Counted from the first letter of the stretch, positions 52,814 to 62,670 are shown. The stretch is DNA of 64,000 bases from Caproicibacter sp047833665 (GCA_047833665.1 CP181261.1:2108001-2172000), one strand, 5' to 3'. Notes: a model not told the origin generated them from the letters alone. Numbers and translations: made by a program.

Positions 52814-53494
52814 CTACGGTGTGCTTTCAAAAATGCCATAAGCTTTTTTAATATCTTGAATAAAGACAATACCTTTACCCGGTTTATCAATCTCCAGTTT
52901 TTCACGTATAGACGATACAATATTCTTCGTTATTTCCTTATTAGCGATAATCATAACCATTTCTTTTTCAGGTTCTATCTCCATGTTAAATAATTTGCTT
53001 GTTTCATTGACCCCCGATCCTCTGGCATTAACAATTGTGCCGCCATTCGCTCCAGCGGCCCTAGCTGCTTCAATGACATCCTCAGCCTTGCCTCTATTTA
53101 CAATTGTAATAATAAGCTGATACATAGATTGATTTGCTCCCATTTCCTTATGATGATTATGTTCGCCCGGACAACACCGTGACCCAATCATGTCACTTAT
53201 ATTAGTGGTAAAAATAACTCCATGATTCGGTTTATCAAACCGAAAATCTTTTTTTAATTCATCCAAAGTACGATCTGCGGTATACTGATCCGTTCCCATT
53301 AAGATAATTTCTTTCCGTTCATCATATAAGCACAAAAAATTTAATAAGGAATTATTAACAGTCCCCTTCCCTAGAAAAATTGTGCTTCCGGAAACACCGA
53401 TTTTTTTTGCCTTTTGTAAAACGCGGCTGGCCATTCCATAATTTACAATTACGTAGATTAACGCAAAATTGGGTAAACTACTGCAATCAGTCAT
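52814..53494 (-). CDS. double PII-like regulatory protein
   Basis: 226 residues made of two ferredoxin-like PII folds: about 8-105 (FALIYVIVNYGMASRVLQKA) and 118-220 (YQLIITIVNRGKAEDVIEAA, GGTIVNARGSG, IDKPGKGIVFIQDIKKAYG). PII proteins sense nucleotides and bind partner proteins; the T-loop of the second domain is short. It overlaps the end of the DUF1538 gene by 8 bases, so the two proteins surely act together. I choose the ATG at 53494; the one 12 bases earlier touches AGGAG. Ligand unknown. Confidence 0.82.
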   Translation of the reverse strand: MTDCSSLPNFALIYVIVNYGMASRVLQKAKKIGVSGSTIFLGKGTVNNSLLNFLCLYDERKEIILMGTDQYTADRTLDELKKDFRFDKPNHGVIFTTNISDMIGSRCCPGEHNHHKEMGANQSMYQLIITIVNRGKAEDVIEAARAAGANGGTIVNARGSGVNETSKLFNMEIEPEKEMVMIIANKEITKNIVSSIREKLEIDKPGKGIVFIQDIKKAYGIFESTP

Positions 53495-54980
53495 TTTTCT
53501 TTTCATCTCCTTTCGCTTTGAATTTTATGGAAAAGACCAAGCCTAGAGTTTCTAAAGTGATAATCGGTATCATAGCAACCATTGCTATCATACCAAAGCC
53601 ATCTGCTATCAAATCCGCCCCGTCTAAAGCATTTGCGGCTCCCTGTATGAAGGATAAAATAAAAGTCACTGTCATAGGTCCTGTTGCCACACCCCCTGCA
53701 TCGAAGGCAATTCCAACAAAAAGTTTTGGTATAAAAAACATGAATATTATACAAAGCAGGTATCCGGGCAGTAAGTAGTGCCATAATTGTATTTCCGGAA
53801 CCAAAACTCGAATAATCGACAGTGCTACAGCCAAGCCAACTCCAATTGCCAATGGAACTAACACCACGGTTTTCTTAACATATCCGCTTGTTACCTCTTC
53901 AATCTGCTGCGTCAATACATAAACGGCCGGTTCAGCTAAAATAGTTACAACTCCAAGGATAAAGCCGATAAGCAGTATGTATATCTTATGATCCAATAAA
54001 ACTAAGGTTCTGCCCACGCTTGTGCCTACATCCATAAAACCTGCATACACACCACTTAAAAACAAAAATAATCCCGTAAAAGCAAATACAAACCCCGTCA
54101 GTAGTTTCCTCAATTCTCTTTTCGATAATTTAAAAAATATTTTTTGAAGCACGAGCAGTATCACCAGCAATGGCATGATAGAGATAAAACTTTCTTTTAA
54201 ATTTCCCGGAATCATCTCTATAAATGGCCTGATGATAGAATTTGATTTGGAAATACTGGGATCTTGTACAACAGAAAACTGATTTGTATGTGAACATATA
54301 TCTAAAATCATAACTGATATGTTAGCGCCTGTTGAAGCAATGGCAATCAAACCAAAACTATCTTTTTCAGATGCCTTACTATCTTTCTTGAGTTTTGCAA
54401 TACCCACAGAAAGAGAGAGAATAAATGGTACTGCCAGTATCCCGGTTGTTGAGCCTGAAGCATCAAAGGATATTGCCAAAAATTCTTTAGAAGTAAAGAA
54501 CGATAATCCAAAAATACCCAAATATAAAACGATCAGTAATTTATATAAAGGAATATTGTAAAAAATCCTTAAAAATCCTAATACTAACAAACAAGCTAAG
54601 CCAATCGACACAATAACAAGTAGACTTATGCTCTGTATGTGTCCCGAAGTGACTACCTCAACTTGATTTGCAAGCACCATTAACCCCGGTTCCGCAATTG
54701 ATATAGAGAACCCTAAGAGTAATCCTCCTATCAGCACGACCCATAACTTATTAGATTTGGCAAGTGATACTCCTGTCAAATATCCAAGCGGAGTGATGCC
54801 GATATCGACTCCCAATAAAAATATCGTCAAACCCAATATGACCAATATAGAACCTAAAAGAAATCTTGTGATAACTGTTATATTGATTGGTGCGATAGTA
54901 AAATGAAGTATCAGTACTAACACTATAATCGGAAAGACCGAAAACGATACTTCTTTTAATTTTGAGACAATTACATTCAA
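53487..54980 (-). CDS. DUF1538 family membrane protein, internally duplicated
   Basis: 497 residues with about 12-14 membrane helices. The protein is two similar halves: first half AEPGLMVLANQVEVVTSG and ISFDASGSTTGILAVPFILS; second half AEPAVYVLTQQIEEVTSGYV and IAFDAGGVATGPMTVTFILS. The acidic AEP and DASG/DAGG motifs inside helices look like ion-binding sites. A DUF1538 pair from Halomonas (UmpAB) was reported as a Na+(Li+,K+)/H+ antiporter (recalled). In this genome one gene encodes both halves, followed by the PII-like gene, which suggests ligand-gated ion transport. Confidence 0.85.
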   Translation of the reverse strand: MNVIVSKLKEVSFSVFPIIVLVLILHFTIAPINITVITRFLLGSILVILGLTIFLLGVDIGITPLGYLTGVSLAKSNKLWVVLIGGLLLGFSISIAEPGLMVLANQVEVVTSGHIQSISLLVIVSIGLACLLVLGFLRIFYNIPLYKLLIVLYLGIFGLSFFTSKEFLAISFDASGSTTGILAVPFILSLSVGIAKLKKDSKASEKDSFGLIAIASTGANISVMILDICSHTNQFSVVQDPSISKSNSIIRPFIEMIPGNLKESFISIMPLLVILLVLQKIFFKLSKRELRKLLTGFVFAFTGLFLFLSGVYAGFMDVGTSVGRTLVLLDHKIYILLIGFILGVVTILAEPAVYVLTQQIEEVTSGYVKKTVVLVPLAIGVGLAVALSIIRVLVPEIQLWHYLLPGYLLCIIFMFFIPKLFVGIAFDAGGVATGPMTVTFILSFIQGAANALDGADLIADGFGMIAMVAMIPIITLETLGLVFSIKFKAKGDEKKND

Positions 54981-55109
54981 AAGGAATCATCCTTTCTTTG
55001 TTTCTACAATGTAAGCATCACCTTACTTATTAATTCTCTTATTTTCGTTCTTAGGTTATATTGTGCGGCAGTCTTTTTCTAAGGCAAATGGAATACATAC
55101 TCGAAAAAA

Positions 55110-56441
55110 GCTAGTGTCAAGGGAAGTTCGCAATTTCGGGACTCCGGAAAATGAATTAGGCTACGTTTAATAGTATCTGAATAGATTTTGGATTTAAGTA
55201 TGCTCTGGAAACAGACCAGTCTTCCGCATATTCCATGAGACATGTTGTTACCAGACGTAGATAGGAATCCGGATTAGGGAATATTCCTACTACGCTGGTT
55301 CTGCGGCGGATTTCCTTGTTCAGCCGTTCCAGCATATTAGTTGAAGAAATTTTGCGGGCATCAAGTTCCGGAAAAGCATAGAAGGCTAGAGAATCTTCCA
55401 GTCCATCTTCCAGGAATTCAATTGCTTTTGGAAAGCGTTTTCCATATTGTTCTGATATTTGCTCCGCGCGCTGTCTAGCTATTTCAGCGGAGGGTGCCAA
55501 CCAAATCTCTTTTAACTGAGCCGCAAAGGACTCTTTTTCCTTCTGGGGTACATGAGCTAAAATATTTCGCATGAAATGGACTTTGCATCGTTGCCAAGAG
55601 GCTCCCGGAAAACTCTCACGGATGGCTGCAATCAGCCCTTTATTCGCGTCTGAAACCACCAGAAGCGGTGTTTTCAGTCCACGATCTAAAAGACTTTGAA
55701 ACAATTGAGAATAACTTTCTTTTGATTCATCTAGCATTGGCTCTACGGCGAGGATATCCCTATGCCCCTGTTCATTGACGCCGCAAACTACCATCACAGC
55801 CATGCTGACGACCCGGCCATCCATACGAATTTTTTCATACAGTGCATCTGTCCAAATGACAGGATAGCGACCCGTCAGAGGCCGGCTGCGGAAGTACTGT
55901 ACCTGCTCATTAAGGCCTTTCGTCATTTCACTGACTTGACTGCGAGAAAGATTTTCAATTCCAAGACTGCGGGCTAGTTTCTCCATCTTTCGCGTAGATA
56001 CACCCTGCACAAACGCTTCCTGAACCACTTGAATCAGCGCTGCTTCACTGCGCTTGCGTTCTGTTACGAAAAACGGGATATAGCCCTGATTTCGGAGTTT
56101 TGGTACCATCAGATACATCGTCCCCATACGAGTATCCAGTCGACGCGGCCGATAGCCGCAGCGGTAATCACGGCGGGATGGATTGTGTGCATTCTTTTCC
56201 GCGCCAATAATACCGGAGACCTCTGCTTCCATCAGACGGGTACACAGCCATTCCAGCATCGACAGCATTGGATCCGGCTGCGCCATACATTTTAGTAGCA
56301 ATTCTGTCAAATCTGTGGTATTCTTTTTGTGAGTCATTGGGTATCTCTCCTTTTTTGAATGTTTTCTCACCATTCATTTTATCGGAGTCCCAATGACTTT
56401 TCTATACCTTTATGAAATTGCGAACTTTATTGTACTCTATC
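55110..56441. mobile_element. IS256-family insertion sequence
   Basis: 1332 bp. 28-bp ends match at 20 positions and share GTTCGCAATTTC. Direct repeats CGAAAAAA (55102-55109, 56442-56449) form an 8-bp target duplication, standard for IS256. The transposase is intact. Decayed copies lie at 52.67 and 62.8-63.4 kb. Confidence 0.88.
55156..56337 (-). CDS. IS256-family (mutator) transposase
   Basis: 393 residues. The helical N-terminus (AEVSGIIGAEKNAHNPSRRD YRCGYRPR region) precedes the catalytic core with Asp in VIWTDALYEKIRMDGRVVS, Asp in LLVVSDANKGLIAAIRESF, the CxxH near WQRCKVHFMRNIL, and Glu in SSTNMLERLNKEIRRRTSVV. The start MTHKKNTTDLTE follows AAGGAGAGATACCCA; a longer frame is not needed. 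Complete, so possibly active. Confidence 0.93.
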   Translation of the reverse strand: MTHKKNTTDLTELLLKCMAQPDPMLSMLEWLCTRLMEAEVSGIIGAEKNAHNPSRRDYRCGYRPRRLDTRMGTMYLMVPKLRNQGYIPFFVTERKRSEAALIQVVQEAFVQGVSTRKMEKLARSLGIENLSRSQVSEMTKGLNEQVQYFRSRPLTGRYPVIWTDALYEKIRMDGRVVSMAVMVVCGVNEQGHRDILAVEPMLDESKESYSQLFQSLLDRGLKTPLLVVSDANKGLIAAIRESFPGASWQRCKVHFMRNILAHVPQKEKESFAAQLKEIWLAPSAEIARQRAEQISEQYGKRFPKAIEFLEDGLEDSLAFYAFPELDARKISSTNMLERLNKEIRRRTSVVGIFPNPDSYLRLVTTCLMEYAEDWSVSRAYLNPKSIQILLNVA

Positions 56442-56664
56442 CGAAAAAACCATATGCATAATATGTTTTTATATTGCAGAATAAATTGACCATATGCATA
56501 AACTGCAAAAATGGCAAATCACACGATAGATTGTCATTATTATATCATAGAAGAAGTTAAACGCCAACGTGAGCAGTATTTTCAGCACACACAACAGACG
56601 GTTACTGTAATTTTCACCGTTTCCGTCATGCGTATTCTCCATCTATTCAATCATTCAACCAAAA

Positions 56665-56702
56665 ATGGAGCAGCTTAACGCTGCTCCATTGGTGTTTTTA
56701 TT
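56665..56702 (+). terminator. terminator-like hairpin, orphan
   Basis: AATGGAGCAGC / GCTGCTCCATT arms and a U-rich tail. The stem is similar to the one after crr, but no gene precedes it on the plus strand, so it is probably a remnant of a lost gene. Confidence 0.65.
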
Positions 56703-56730
56703 TTGGGTAATCCCAATAGACATAGGACCG

Positions 56731-56803
56731 CTTTATTTTAACCGAGGTGTCCGTTCCTGTTTTTATTTTTCTCAACTGTCCAATATGAATTGTAGTCCTA
56801 CAT
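56731..56803. mobile_element. solo end of the IS1202-like element
   Basis: About 73 bases closely match 46126-46196, ending ACTGTCCAATATG, AATTGTAGTCCTACA. The rest of the element and its transposase are absent. It records an older insertion or a deletion between copies. Confidence 0.75.
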
Positions 56804-56870
56804 TTACATCAAGGGACAAACAAAAGAGACGATTGACAACGATATTAGAATTTTGAAACAATATTGATGA

Positions 56871-58538
56871 TTATTTTAGTAAATATACGCGTGCCTCATA
56901 CGGCTTTAAAGTTTTGGGCAATTCTTCTGATGAATCCGTATAATTGCCAATAAGCATTTTTCGGGGAACGATATTATCTGCAAGCGTCAGTTCCGTTTCA
57001 TCTGCACTGAAATTTAAAAGCACAAGCAGTTTTTCATCGTCTAAAGTCCGCCGATAGCAATACAAAGGACCTTCATCTTTTACAACTTCAAAATCACCAT
57101 AAATAATTACTTCGTACTGTTTGCGCAAGCGAATCAATTTTTTATAATAGTTCAAAACAGAATTTTTGTCCTTTAGCTCATCTTGCACATTTATTTGAGT
57201 ATAATTTGGATTAACTTTAATCCACGGTTTGCCGCTCGTAAAACCTGCATTGGCGGAATTGCTCCACTGCATAGGCGTGCGGGCATTATCCCGGCTTCTC
57301 TGATGGATATACCGCATGATTTCATCTTTTGAATTAGGGTTGCGTTCTGTAAATTCCCTATAAACGTTAAGCGTTTCGATATCGCGGTAATCCTCTATAG
57401 AGTCAAATTTAACATTCGTCATGCCGAGTTCTTCGCCCTGATAGATAAAAGGCGTGCCTTGCAGCGTGTGCAGCAGAGTGCCGAGAAGTTTGGCGGACTC
57501 CACACGATATTTTCCGTCATCACCAAATCGCGATACTTGCCGCGGCTTGTCATGATTGCTCAGGAACAGGCTGTTCCATGCTTTTCCGTTCAGCTCGGTT
57601 TGCCATTTAGTGATAAGTTTTTTAAACCGGTCAATCGGCACAGGTATATCGTTCCATTTTCCGTGTTCATTATAACCCAAATTGACATACTCAAATTGAA
57701 ATACCATGTTAAGTTCATGGCGGTCTTCTGCCGTATACTTGATGGCTTCTTCCGTAGTAACACCGCTGGTTTCGCCGACTGTCATGATATCGTAATGGCG
57801 TAAAACTTTTCTGTTCATTTCCTGCAAAAATTCATGCACACGCGGCCTGTTTGCCGCATATGGAAAACTTGAGGCATACCGACTGCCGGGAACCACTTCT
57901 CCGTCCGGAAAGCTTTGATCTTTCGAAATGTGGTTGATAGCATCCATACGGAAACCGTCAATTCCTTTATCAAGCCACCATTTCATCATATCGTAAATTT
58001 GATTGCGCACTTTTTCATTTTCCCAGTTTAAATCTGGCTGTTTTTCTGCAAAAAGGTGAAAATAGTACTGCCCTGCTGATTCTTCATATTTCCACGCTGA
58101 TCCGCCAAATAAAGAGCCCCAGTTATTTGGCTCTTTGCCGTTTTTTCCGTCTCGCCATATATAATAATCGCGGTATTCATTTTTAGGAGTTTGTTTGCTC
58201 TTTTGAAAAAATTCGTGTTCGTCCGATGTATGATTGACTACCAAATCCATAACAATTCTGATGCCTTTTGCATGTGCGCTGGCAAGAAGGCGGTCAAAAT
58301 CTTCCATCGTGCCGAACTCTGCCATTATTTTTCTGTAATCCCTTATATCATATCCATTGTCTGCGTTAGGGGAATCGTAAATGGGACACAGCCAAATGAC
58401 ATCAATGCCTAAATCTTTCAGATAATCCAGTTTTTGAATAATACCGTTTAAATCTCCTATGCCGTCGCCGTTGCTGTCCATAAAGCTTCTTGGGTAAATT
58501 TGATAGATAACGCTTTCTTTCCACCACTTCTTTGTCAT
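56871..58538 (-). CDS. malL: GH13 oligo-1,6-glucosidase / alpha-glucosidase
   Basis: 555 residues. GH13 regions: MDLVVNHTSDEH (region I), GIDGFRMDAINHISK (nucleophile Asp), MTVGETSGV (acid/base Glu), and SNHDKPRQ (third Asp). The VVNH and GFRMDAINH forms fit the oligo-1,6-glucosidase/sucrase-isomaltase group (subfamily GH13_31). No signal peptide, so it works in the cytoplasm on imported isomaltose or maltodextrins and yields glucose for glk. AGAGGAAGGCGATTTATTA precedes the ATG. It lies next to the malEFG operon on the same strand. Confidence 0.93.
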   Translation of the reverse strand: MTKKWWKESVIYQIYPRSFMDSNGDGIGDLNGIIQKLDYLKDLGIDVIWLCPIYDSPNADNGYDIRDYRKIMAEFGTMEDFDRLLASAHAKGIRIVMDLVVNHTSDEHEFFQKSKQTPKNEYRDYYIWRDGKNGKEPNNWGSLFGGSAWKYEESAGQYYFHLFAEKQPDLNWENEKVRNQIYDMMKWWLDKGIDGFRMDAINHISKDQSFPDGEVVPGSRYASSFPYAANRPRVHEFLQEMNRKVLRHYDIMTVGETSGVTTEEAIKYTAEDRHELNMVFQFEYVNLGYNEHGKWNDIPVPIDRFKKLITKWQTELNGKAWNSLFLSNHDKPRQVSRFGDDGKYRVESAKLLGTLLHTLQGTPFIYQGEELGMTNVKFDSIEDYRDIETLNVYREFTERNPNSKDEIMRYIHQRSRDNARTPMQWSNSANAGFTSGKPWIKVNPNYTQINVQDELKDKNSVLNYYKKLIRLRKQYEVIIYGDFEVVKDEGPLYCYRRTLDDEKLLVLLNFSADETELTLADNIVPRKMLIGNYTDSSEELPKTLKPYEARVYLLK

Positions 58539-58825
58539 TAATAAATCGCCTTCCTCTGAATGATGTTATTCTAATACAATGCCATACTCCAACTATGTTT
58601 GGGTAAATTCTACTGAACACCGGTTGAATTTTGAGCATATCGTTTGTTCAACGCTTTGTTCAACGCTTAGATCATTGGTAAGCCCTAACTCTTATGCCCA
58701 AATATATTAGGATGCTTCTCCGCTCCGTTCATATAAAAGCAAACCTATTTCTCGGAGCACGACAGCAACGCGGTAAATGTCATTCTAAACACTTTAACGC
58801 CTTCCTTGAGAAACTAACTCAAAAC

Positions 58826-58866
58826 AGCCCGGCAGCAGGTTATATTCTGACCTTCATTGCCGGGCT
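58826..58866 (-). terminator. terminator after malG
   Basis: AGCCCGGCA / TGCCGGGCT stem with inner AGGT/ACCT pairing, then GTTTTG on the minus strand, 10 bases after the malG stop. The remaining 58539-58825 bases hold no gene; they should contain the malL promoter. Confidence 0.75.
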
Positions 58867-58875
58867 TATTTGTAT

Positions 58876-59721
58876 TTATCCTTTTACTGCACCGCCTGTA
58901 ACTCCCGCGACGTAGTATTTTTGCAAGGCAAAAAACAATATCATAATTGGAATTGCGATGCAGACACACCCTGCATTAAACTGGGTGAAATTATTATAAA
59001 TATTGTTGGGCTGAATCATCTGGTACAAACCGATGGCAGAAGTCCACTTATTATAATTGTCCCCCATGATAACATTAGCAAAAATAAAATCATTCCAAGG
59101 GGCCATAAAACTCATAAGAGCGGTATAAACCACAATAGGTCCGGAATTCGGCATAATAATATATCGAAACACCTGTGCATTTGTGGCACCATCAAGTTTT
59201 GCCGCCTCATCCAGCGATTTCGGGATGGTATCGAAAAAGCCCTTCGATATGAAAAAGTTTATGCCCGCTCCCGCTGAGTACTGGACAACCAGTGCCCACA
59301 AATTTTGCGTAAGACCAATAGCCTTTAAAATAAAATAAACTGCAATCATGGACATAAATCCGGGAAACATGCCCAATATAAGCGCAAAATTCATATAAAA
59401 CTTTCGGAATGAAAAACGCAGTCGAGAAAGCACGTAGGCAACCGAAAGCGTAAAGAATGTGCTAATAATGCAGGAAACAATGGCAACCCAAAGGGTATTA
59501 ACAAACCAATATCTGAACGGAAACACGGAATTTGTCCACAGATTTATATAGTTATTCAGCGTAAAATGCTCCGGGATAAAATTGGCGGTAAAAGATCCTC
59601 CCTCCAAGCGAAAGGATGTCAAAACAACCCATAAAATGGGGATCAGCCAAATAATTGATATGATTGTCAGAATGATGTAAATAACGGCATTCGTCACCGC
59701 TTGGCTCTGTTTTAGCCCCAT
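58876..59721 (-). CDS. malG: maltose/maltodextrin ABC transporter permease MalG
   Basis: 281 residues with six membrane helices. The EAA loop that docks on the ATPase reads LDEAAKLDGATNAQVF followed by IIMPNSGP. The C-terminus VAGVTGGAVKG is the usual MalG end. The start is the ATG at 59721 after CGGAGG; the TTG 18 bases upstream precedes that site. Last gene of malE-F-G. No ATPase gene (malK/msmX) is nearby, so a shared ATPase elsewhere must serve it. Confidence 0.94.
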   Translation of the reverse strand: MGLKQSQAVTNAVIYIILTIISIIWLIPILWVVLTSFRLEGGSFTANFIPEHFTLNNYINLWTNSVFPFRYWFVNTLWVAIVSCIISTFFTLSVAYVLSRLRFSFRKFYMNFALILGMFPGFMSMIAVYFILKAIGLTQNLWALVVQYSAGAGINFFISKGFFDTIPKSLDEAAKLDGATNAQVFRYIIMPNSGPIVVYTALMSFMAPWNDFIFANVIMGDNYNKWTSAIGLYQMIQPNNIYNNFTQFNAGCVCIAIPIMILFFALQKYYVAGVTGGAVKG

Positions 59722-59735
59722 GCTTTTCCTCCGTC

Positions 59736-61124
59736 TCAAGCGAACTCATCCTCCCTTTTGTACGAAGCCGTATGTTGGTATGCAAATATAGAGAATACAG
59801 CGGATACAACAAAAGCAAAAATACCAATCGTGGATGCAAGGTTGTAATCATAATTATTAACTGTTAATTTATAGAGCCATGTAACAAGCAAATCCGTTTT
59901 ACCGGCCTGGTAATATTCTGTTGTTGTTGGTCCTCCTCCTGTTAAAAAGAAGATTACGTTGAAATTGTTCAGGTTACCTATGAACTGTGTAATTAAATAA
60001 GGTGCGGTAACAAAGAGAACATGAGGAAGTGTAATTTTGAAAAACATTTGAATAGCCGAAGCCCCATCGATTTTTGCTGACTCATACATTTCGCTGGGAA
60101 TATTCATTAAGATACCGGTTACAATGAGCATTGTATATGGAATACCAATCCAAAGATTGACAACCAATACTACAATTCGCGCATTCAGAGGATTCGTCGT
60201 CAAAAAATCGATTCGGGTGCTCTCCGTAATAAAGCCAAGGTGAAGCAGCAAATTATTAATAGGGCCGTATATATCAAACATATTTCGCATAACCAACAGG
60301 GAGATAAACTGCGGAATGGCGATGGTTGTGACAAGAATGGATCGCCACATAGCTTTAAAACGGATACCTTTTTTATTAATCATGAGCGAAACAATGATGC
60401 CCAAAAAATAGTTCGAAAAAGTTGCAAAGGTTGCCCAAATTAGAGTCCACCCCAACACCCGAAAAAAGGTACTGGAAAGTTTTTGGCTGGCGCCCAGCAT
60501 ATTGGCAAAATTAGTAAATCCAACCCATGTAAACAAGTTACCGGGTACTTGGTGCTGACCATCGTAGTTTGTAAAGGCAATAAGGATCATAAAGATAATG
60601 GGCAGAACCGTAATAAACAGAATTCCGGTAATTGGAAGAGCCAACATGGTAGCATGAAAACGGCTGTCGCCTAACTCCTTTAGATCCTCAATAAAAGAGT
60701 TTGGTTTTTTCCCTAAACGGCGGTCGAGAAGTAAATGTCTTGCGCTGGAAAGATTCATAAAATATAGTAGGATAAATACTCCTGTAATAACCAAAGCCGC
60801 AATCCCGTAAATCATAAACAGCATGGAATTGTCACCCTGCTGTAAAACAGGAAGCAGCTTCCCGGGAACTTTTACCCATCCCTGTTTTTTTGTTCCCAAC
60901 GTTCTAAGGCCGGCGATTAAATGCACGCCTTTTTGAACCATAAAAACAATATACAGTACTTGCGCAGAGAGAAACAATAAACCTTTAATGATTTGGTGGT
61001 GCACAAAATTTGCATATCCCATTATAAAATAGGAGCCGGCTTCTTTGTCTTTGAAGGAAAGGGATGGCAATTTTGTGCTGTTTTGCTTTTTAAATCTTTT
61101 CTTCAGTTTCTTGCCTGTGTCCAA
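59736..61124 (-). CDS. malF: maltose/maltodextrin ABC transporter permease MalF
   Basis: 462 residues. About eight helices; an extra N-terminal pair before the transport core and a large loop are typical of Gram-positive MalF. The EAA motif is YESAKIDGASAIQMFF and KITLPH. TTG at 61124 is taken as start because GGAGTGG lies 6 bases before it; the ATG inside that site and earlier codons run through an intercistronic hairpin. Operon with malE and malG. Confidence 0.9.
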   Translation of the reverse strand: MDTGKKLKKRFKKQNSTKLPSLSFKDKEAGSYFIMGYANFVHHQIIKGLLFLSAQVLYIVFMVQKGVHLIAGLRTLGTKKQGWVKVPGKLLPVLQQGDNSMLFMIYGIAALVITGVFILLYFMNLSSARHLLLDRRLGKKPNSFIEDLKELGDSRFHATMLALPITGILFITVLPIIFMILIAFTNYDGQHQVPGNLFTWVGFTNFANMLGASQKLSSTFFRVLGWTLIWATFATFSNYFLGIIVSLMINKKGIRFKAMWRSILVTTIAIPQFISLLVMRNMFDIYGPINNLLLHLGFITESTRIDFLTTNPLNARIVVLVVNLWIGIPYTMLIVTGILMNIPSEMYESAKIDGASAIQMFFKITLPHVLFVTAPYLITQFIGNLNNFNVIFFLTGGGPTTTEYYQAGKTDLLVTWLYKLTVNNYDYNLASTIGIFAFVVSAVFSIFAYQHTASYKREDEFA

Positions 61125-61154
61125 TATGATCCACTCCATAGTATTTAGAATGAA

Positions 61155-61183
61155 GCAGCTAAGCCGGACCATGGCTTAGCTGC
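61155..61183 (-). promoter_or_regulatory. intercistronic hairpin between malE and malF
   Basis: GCAGCTAAGCC / GGCTTAGCTGC perfect 11-bp stem with 7-base loop and no T-run. It can protect the malE part of the message and lower malF-G expression, keeping more binding protein than permease. Confidence 0.7.
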
Positions 61184-61231
61184 TACGGCAAAAAGGGTAA
61201 GGATAAAATTAAAATACTCTTATTATCTTAA

Positions 61232-62554
61232 TTATTCGGATGTTTGGGCAACTTGCGACCCTAACAGTTGATTCCACTCTTTGAGTTTGGTTTGAATATC
61301 TGCCTCTTTAATTTTTCCTTCGAAGATATCCCTGGTATATGCCATGCTAGTGTCGGACCAGAAATTAGACATTTGCGGAATGGAAGGCATCGGAATAGAT
61401 GTTTTTGCCTGCATAAGCTGTGCGGCAACTGTCTCATCGCTCGTAACAGCCGGATCGGTAGAGAGCTCTGTATTCGTTGGAACAACACCGCGGTCTTTAA
61501 ATGCTTTCAGCTGCATGTCTTTGCTTGTCAGATATGCTGCAAGCTGCATGGCTGCTTCCGGATACTGTGTGTGAGAATTGACAAGATAAAGGGTATATCC
61601 TGCGAAAGAAATAATTTGCTTATCTTCTCCGCCAATATTGATGGTGGGAAGTTTTGCAACGGCGTAATTATCGCCTAAAGCATCCTTAAAGGCCTGCGCC
61701 TTCCAAGAACCTGTTGCATGCGCAACAATGGTGCCATCTTTTAACCGACCTTCTACATTTTGATCCGTTATATTTCTTAGGCCCATTTCTTTTAATTTAG
61801 CAATATATTTGGCGACCTCAACAGCTTCCGGACTATCGAACGTGCTTCCATTCGGATCCGTACCATCGTCACCGAACAGCTTTACACCGTTTGCCGCATA
61901 GAAAGGATAGGTATCATAGTTATTACCCATATCCCATCCGCATTCTTTTCCGGCGGCTTTGGCCTTTTGCAGCATCCCTTCCATGGTTTTTACATCATCT
62001 TCACTTAGGACGCTTTTGTTGTAATACAGGAAAATTGACTGTACCGAACGCGGGAAACCGTACAACTTCCCTTCATAACTACATGCTTGCACCGCGCTGG
62101 GAGAATTTTCTTCCTTTACTTGATCAGCAAAAATAGTATTTTCATAACAGGCCCCCGCCTGTACCAATGCGCCAAGCTGATCGTGCGGTACACAGAAGAC
62201 ATCAGCGGCCGCCGAAACGTCCCTGAGTACAGCCGCTTGTGCCTCATCTTCCTCCTGTACTTTAACGGAAACCTTATAATTTTTGTCGGCATACTGAGAA
62301 CAGAAAGACTCTGCCATTTCTTTGAGCATATTTTGGTCATCAGCAGAGCCCCATAGAGTAAGTTCGGCTCCTTGTTCACCCATATCTTCGATATCATTTG
62401 ATGCTGAAGATGCTGTTTCTGCCTCAGATTGAGAAGAAACCGAACCGCTGTCTGATGAACTGACAGAACTGTTATTCTGGCAAGCGGTCATTCCAACCGT
62501 CAGCAGAGCAACGAGAACGCCTGCCGAAAATTTGCGGAGAAAAGATTGTTTCAT
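61232..62554 (-). CDS. malE: maltose/maltodextrin-binding lipoprotein
   Basis: 440 residues. Signal peptide with lipobox (ALLTVGMTAC) and Ser-rich linker to about residue 55, then a class-1 sugar-binding protein (AELTLWGSADDQNMLKEMAE; AADVFCVPHDQLGALVQAG; YEGKLYGFPRSVQS; GTIVAHATGSWKAQAFKDAL). It captures maltodextrins at the cell surface for MalFG. TAGGAGGCATACATAAGCT lies before the ATG. First gene of the operon, strongly controlled by the palindrome in its leader. Confidence 0.93.
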   Translation of the reverse strand: MKQSFLRKFSAGVLVALLTVGMTACQNNSSVSSSDSGSVSSQSEAETASSASNDIEDMGEQGAELTLWGSADDQNMLKEMAESFCSQYADKNYKVSVKVQEEDEAQAAVLRDVSAAADVFCVPHDQLGALVQAGACYENTIFADQVKEENSPSAVQACSYEGKLYGFPRSVQSIFLYYNKSVLSEDDVKTMEGMLQKAKAAGKECGWDMGNNYDTYPFYAANGVKLFGDDGTDPNGSTFDSPEAVEVAKYIAKLKEMGLRNITDQNVEGRLKDGTIVAHATGSWKAQAFKDALGDNYAVAKLPTINIGGEDKQIISFAGYTLYLVNSHTQYPEAAMQLAAYLTSKDMQLKAFKDRGVVPTNTELSTDPAVTSDETVAAQLMQAKTSIPMPSIPQMSNFWSDTSMAYTRDIFEGKIKEADIQTKLKEWNQLLGSQVAQTSE

Positions 62555-62586
62555 AGCTTATGTATGCCTCCTACAAAAAGCTTGTA

Positions 62587-62618
62587 GTTATCGAATATAT
62601 CAAAAAATATTCGATAAC
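62587..62618 (-). promoter_or_regulatory. operator before malE
   Basis: GTTATCGAATAT / ATATTCGATAAC 12-bp arms with an 8-base centre, lying about +17 to +48 from the promoter. A repressor here would block elongation. A second, imperfect TTTCGATAA/TTATTCGAAA pair lies at 62749-62777. Confidence 0.75.
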
Positions 62619-62641
62619 AATCATTATGTTTTTCGAGAATG

Positions 62642-62670
62642 ATTATACCACCATTAGTTATATATGTCAA
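62642..62670 (-). promoter_or_regulatory. consensus sigma-A promoter of malEFG
   Basis: TTGACA, exactly 17 bases, TATAAT on the minus strand; both hexamers are perfect. Confidence 0.9.

Larger units (their letters stand above)
56442..56870. other. gene-free stretch between the IS256 element and malL
   Basis: It holds the target duplication, two copies of ACCATATGCATA (near 56449 and 56489), a terminator-like hairpin and a solo insertion-sequence end (listed separately). No coding frame is credible. Confidence 0.6.
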
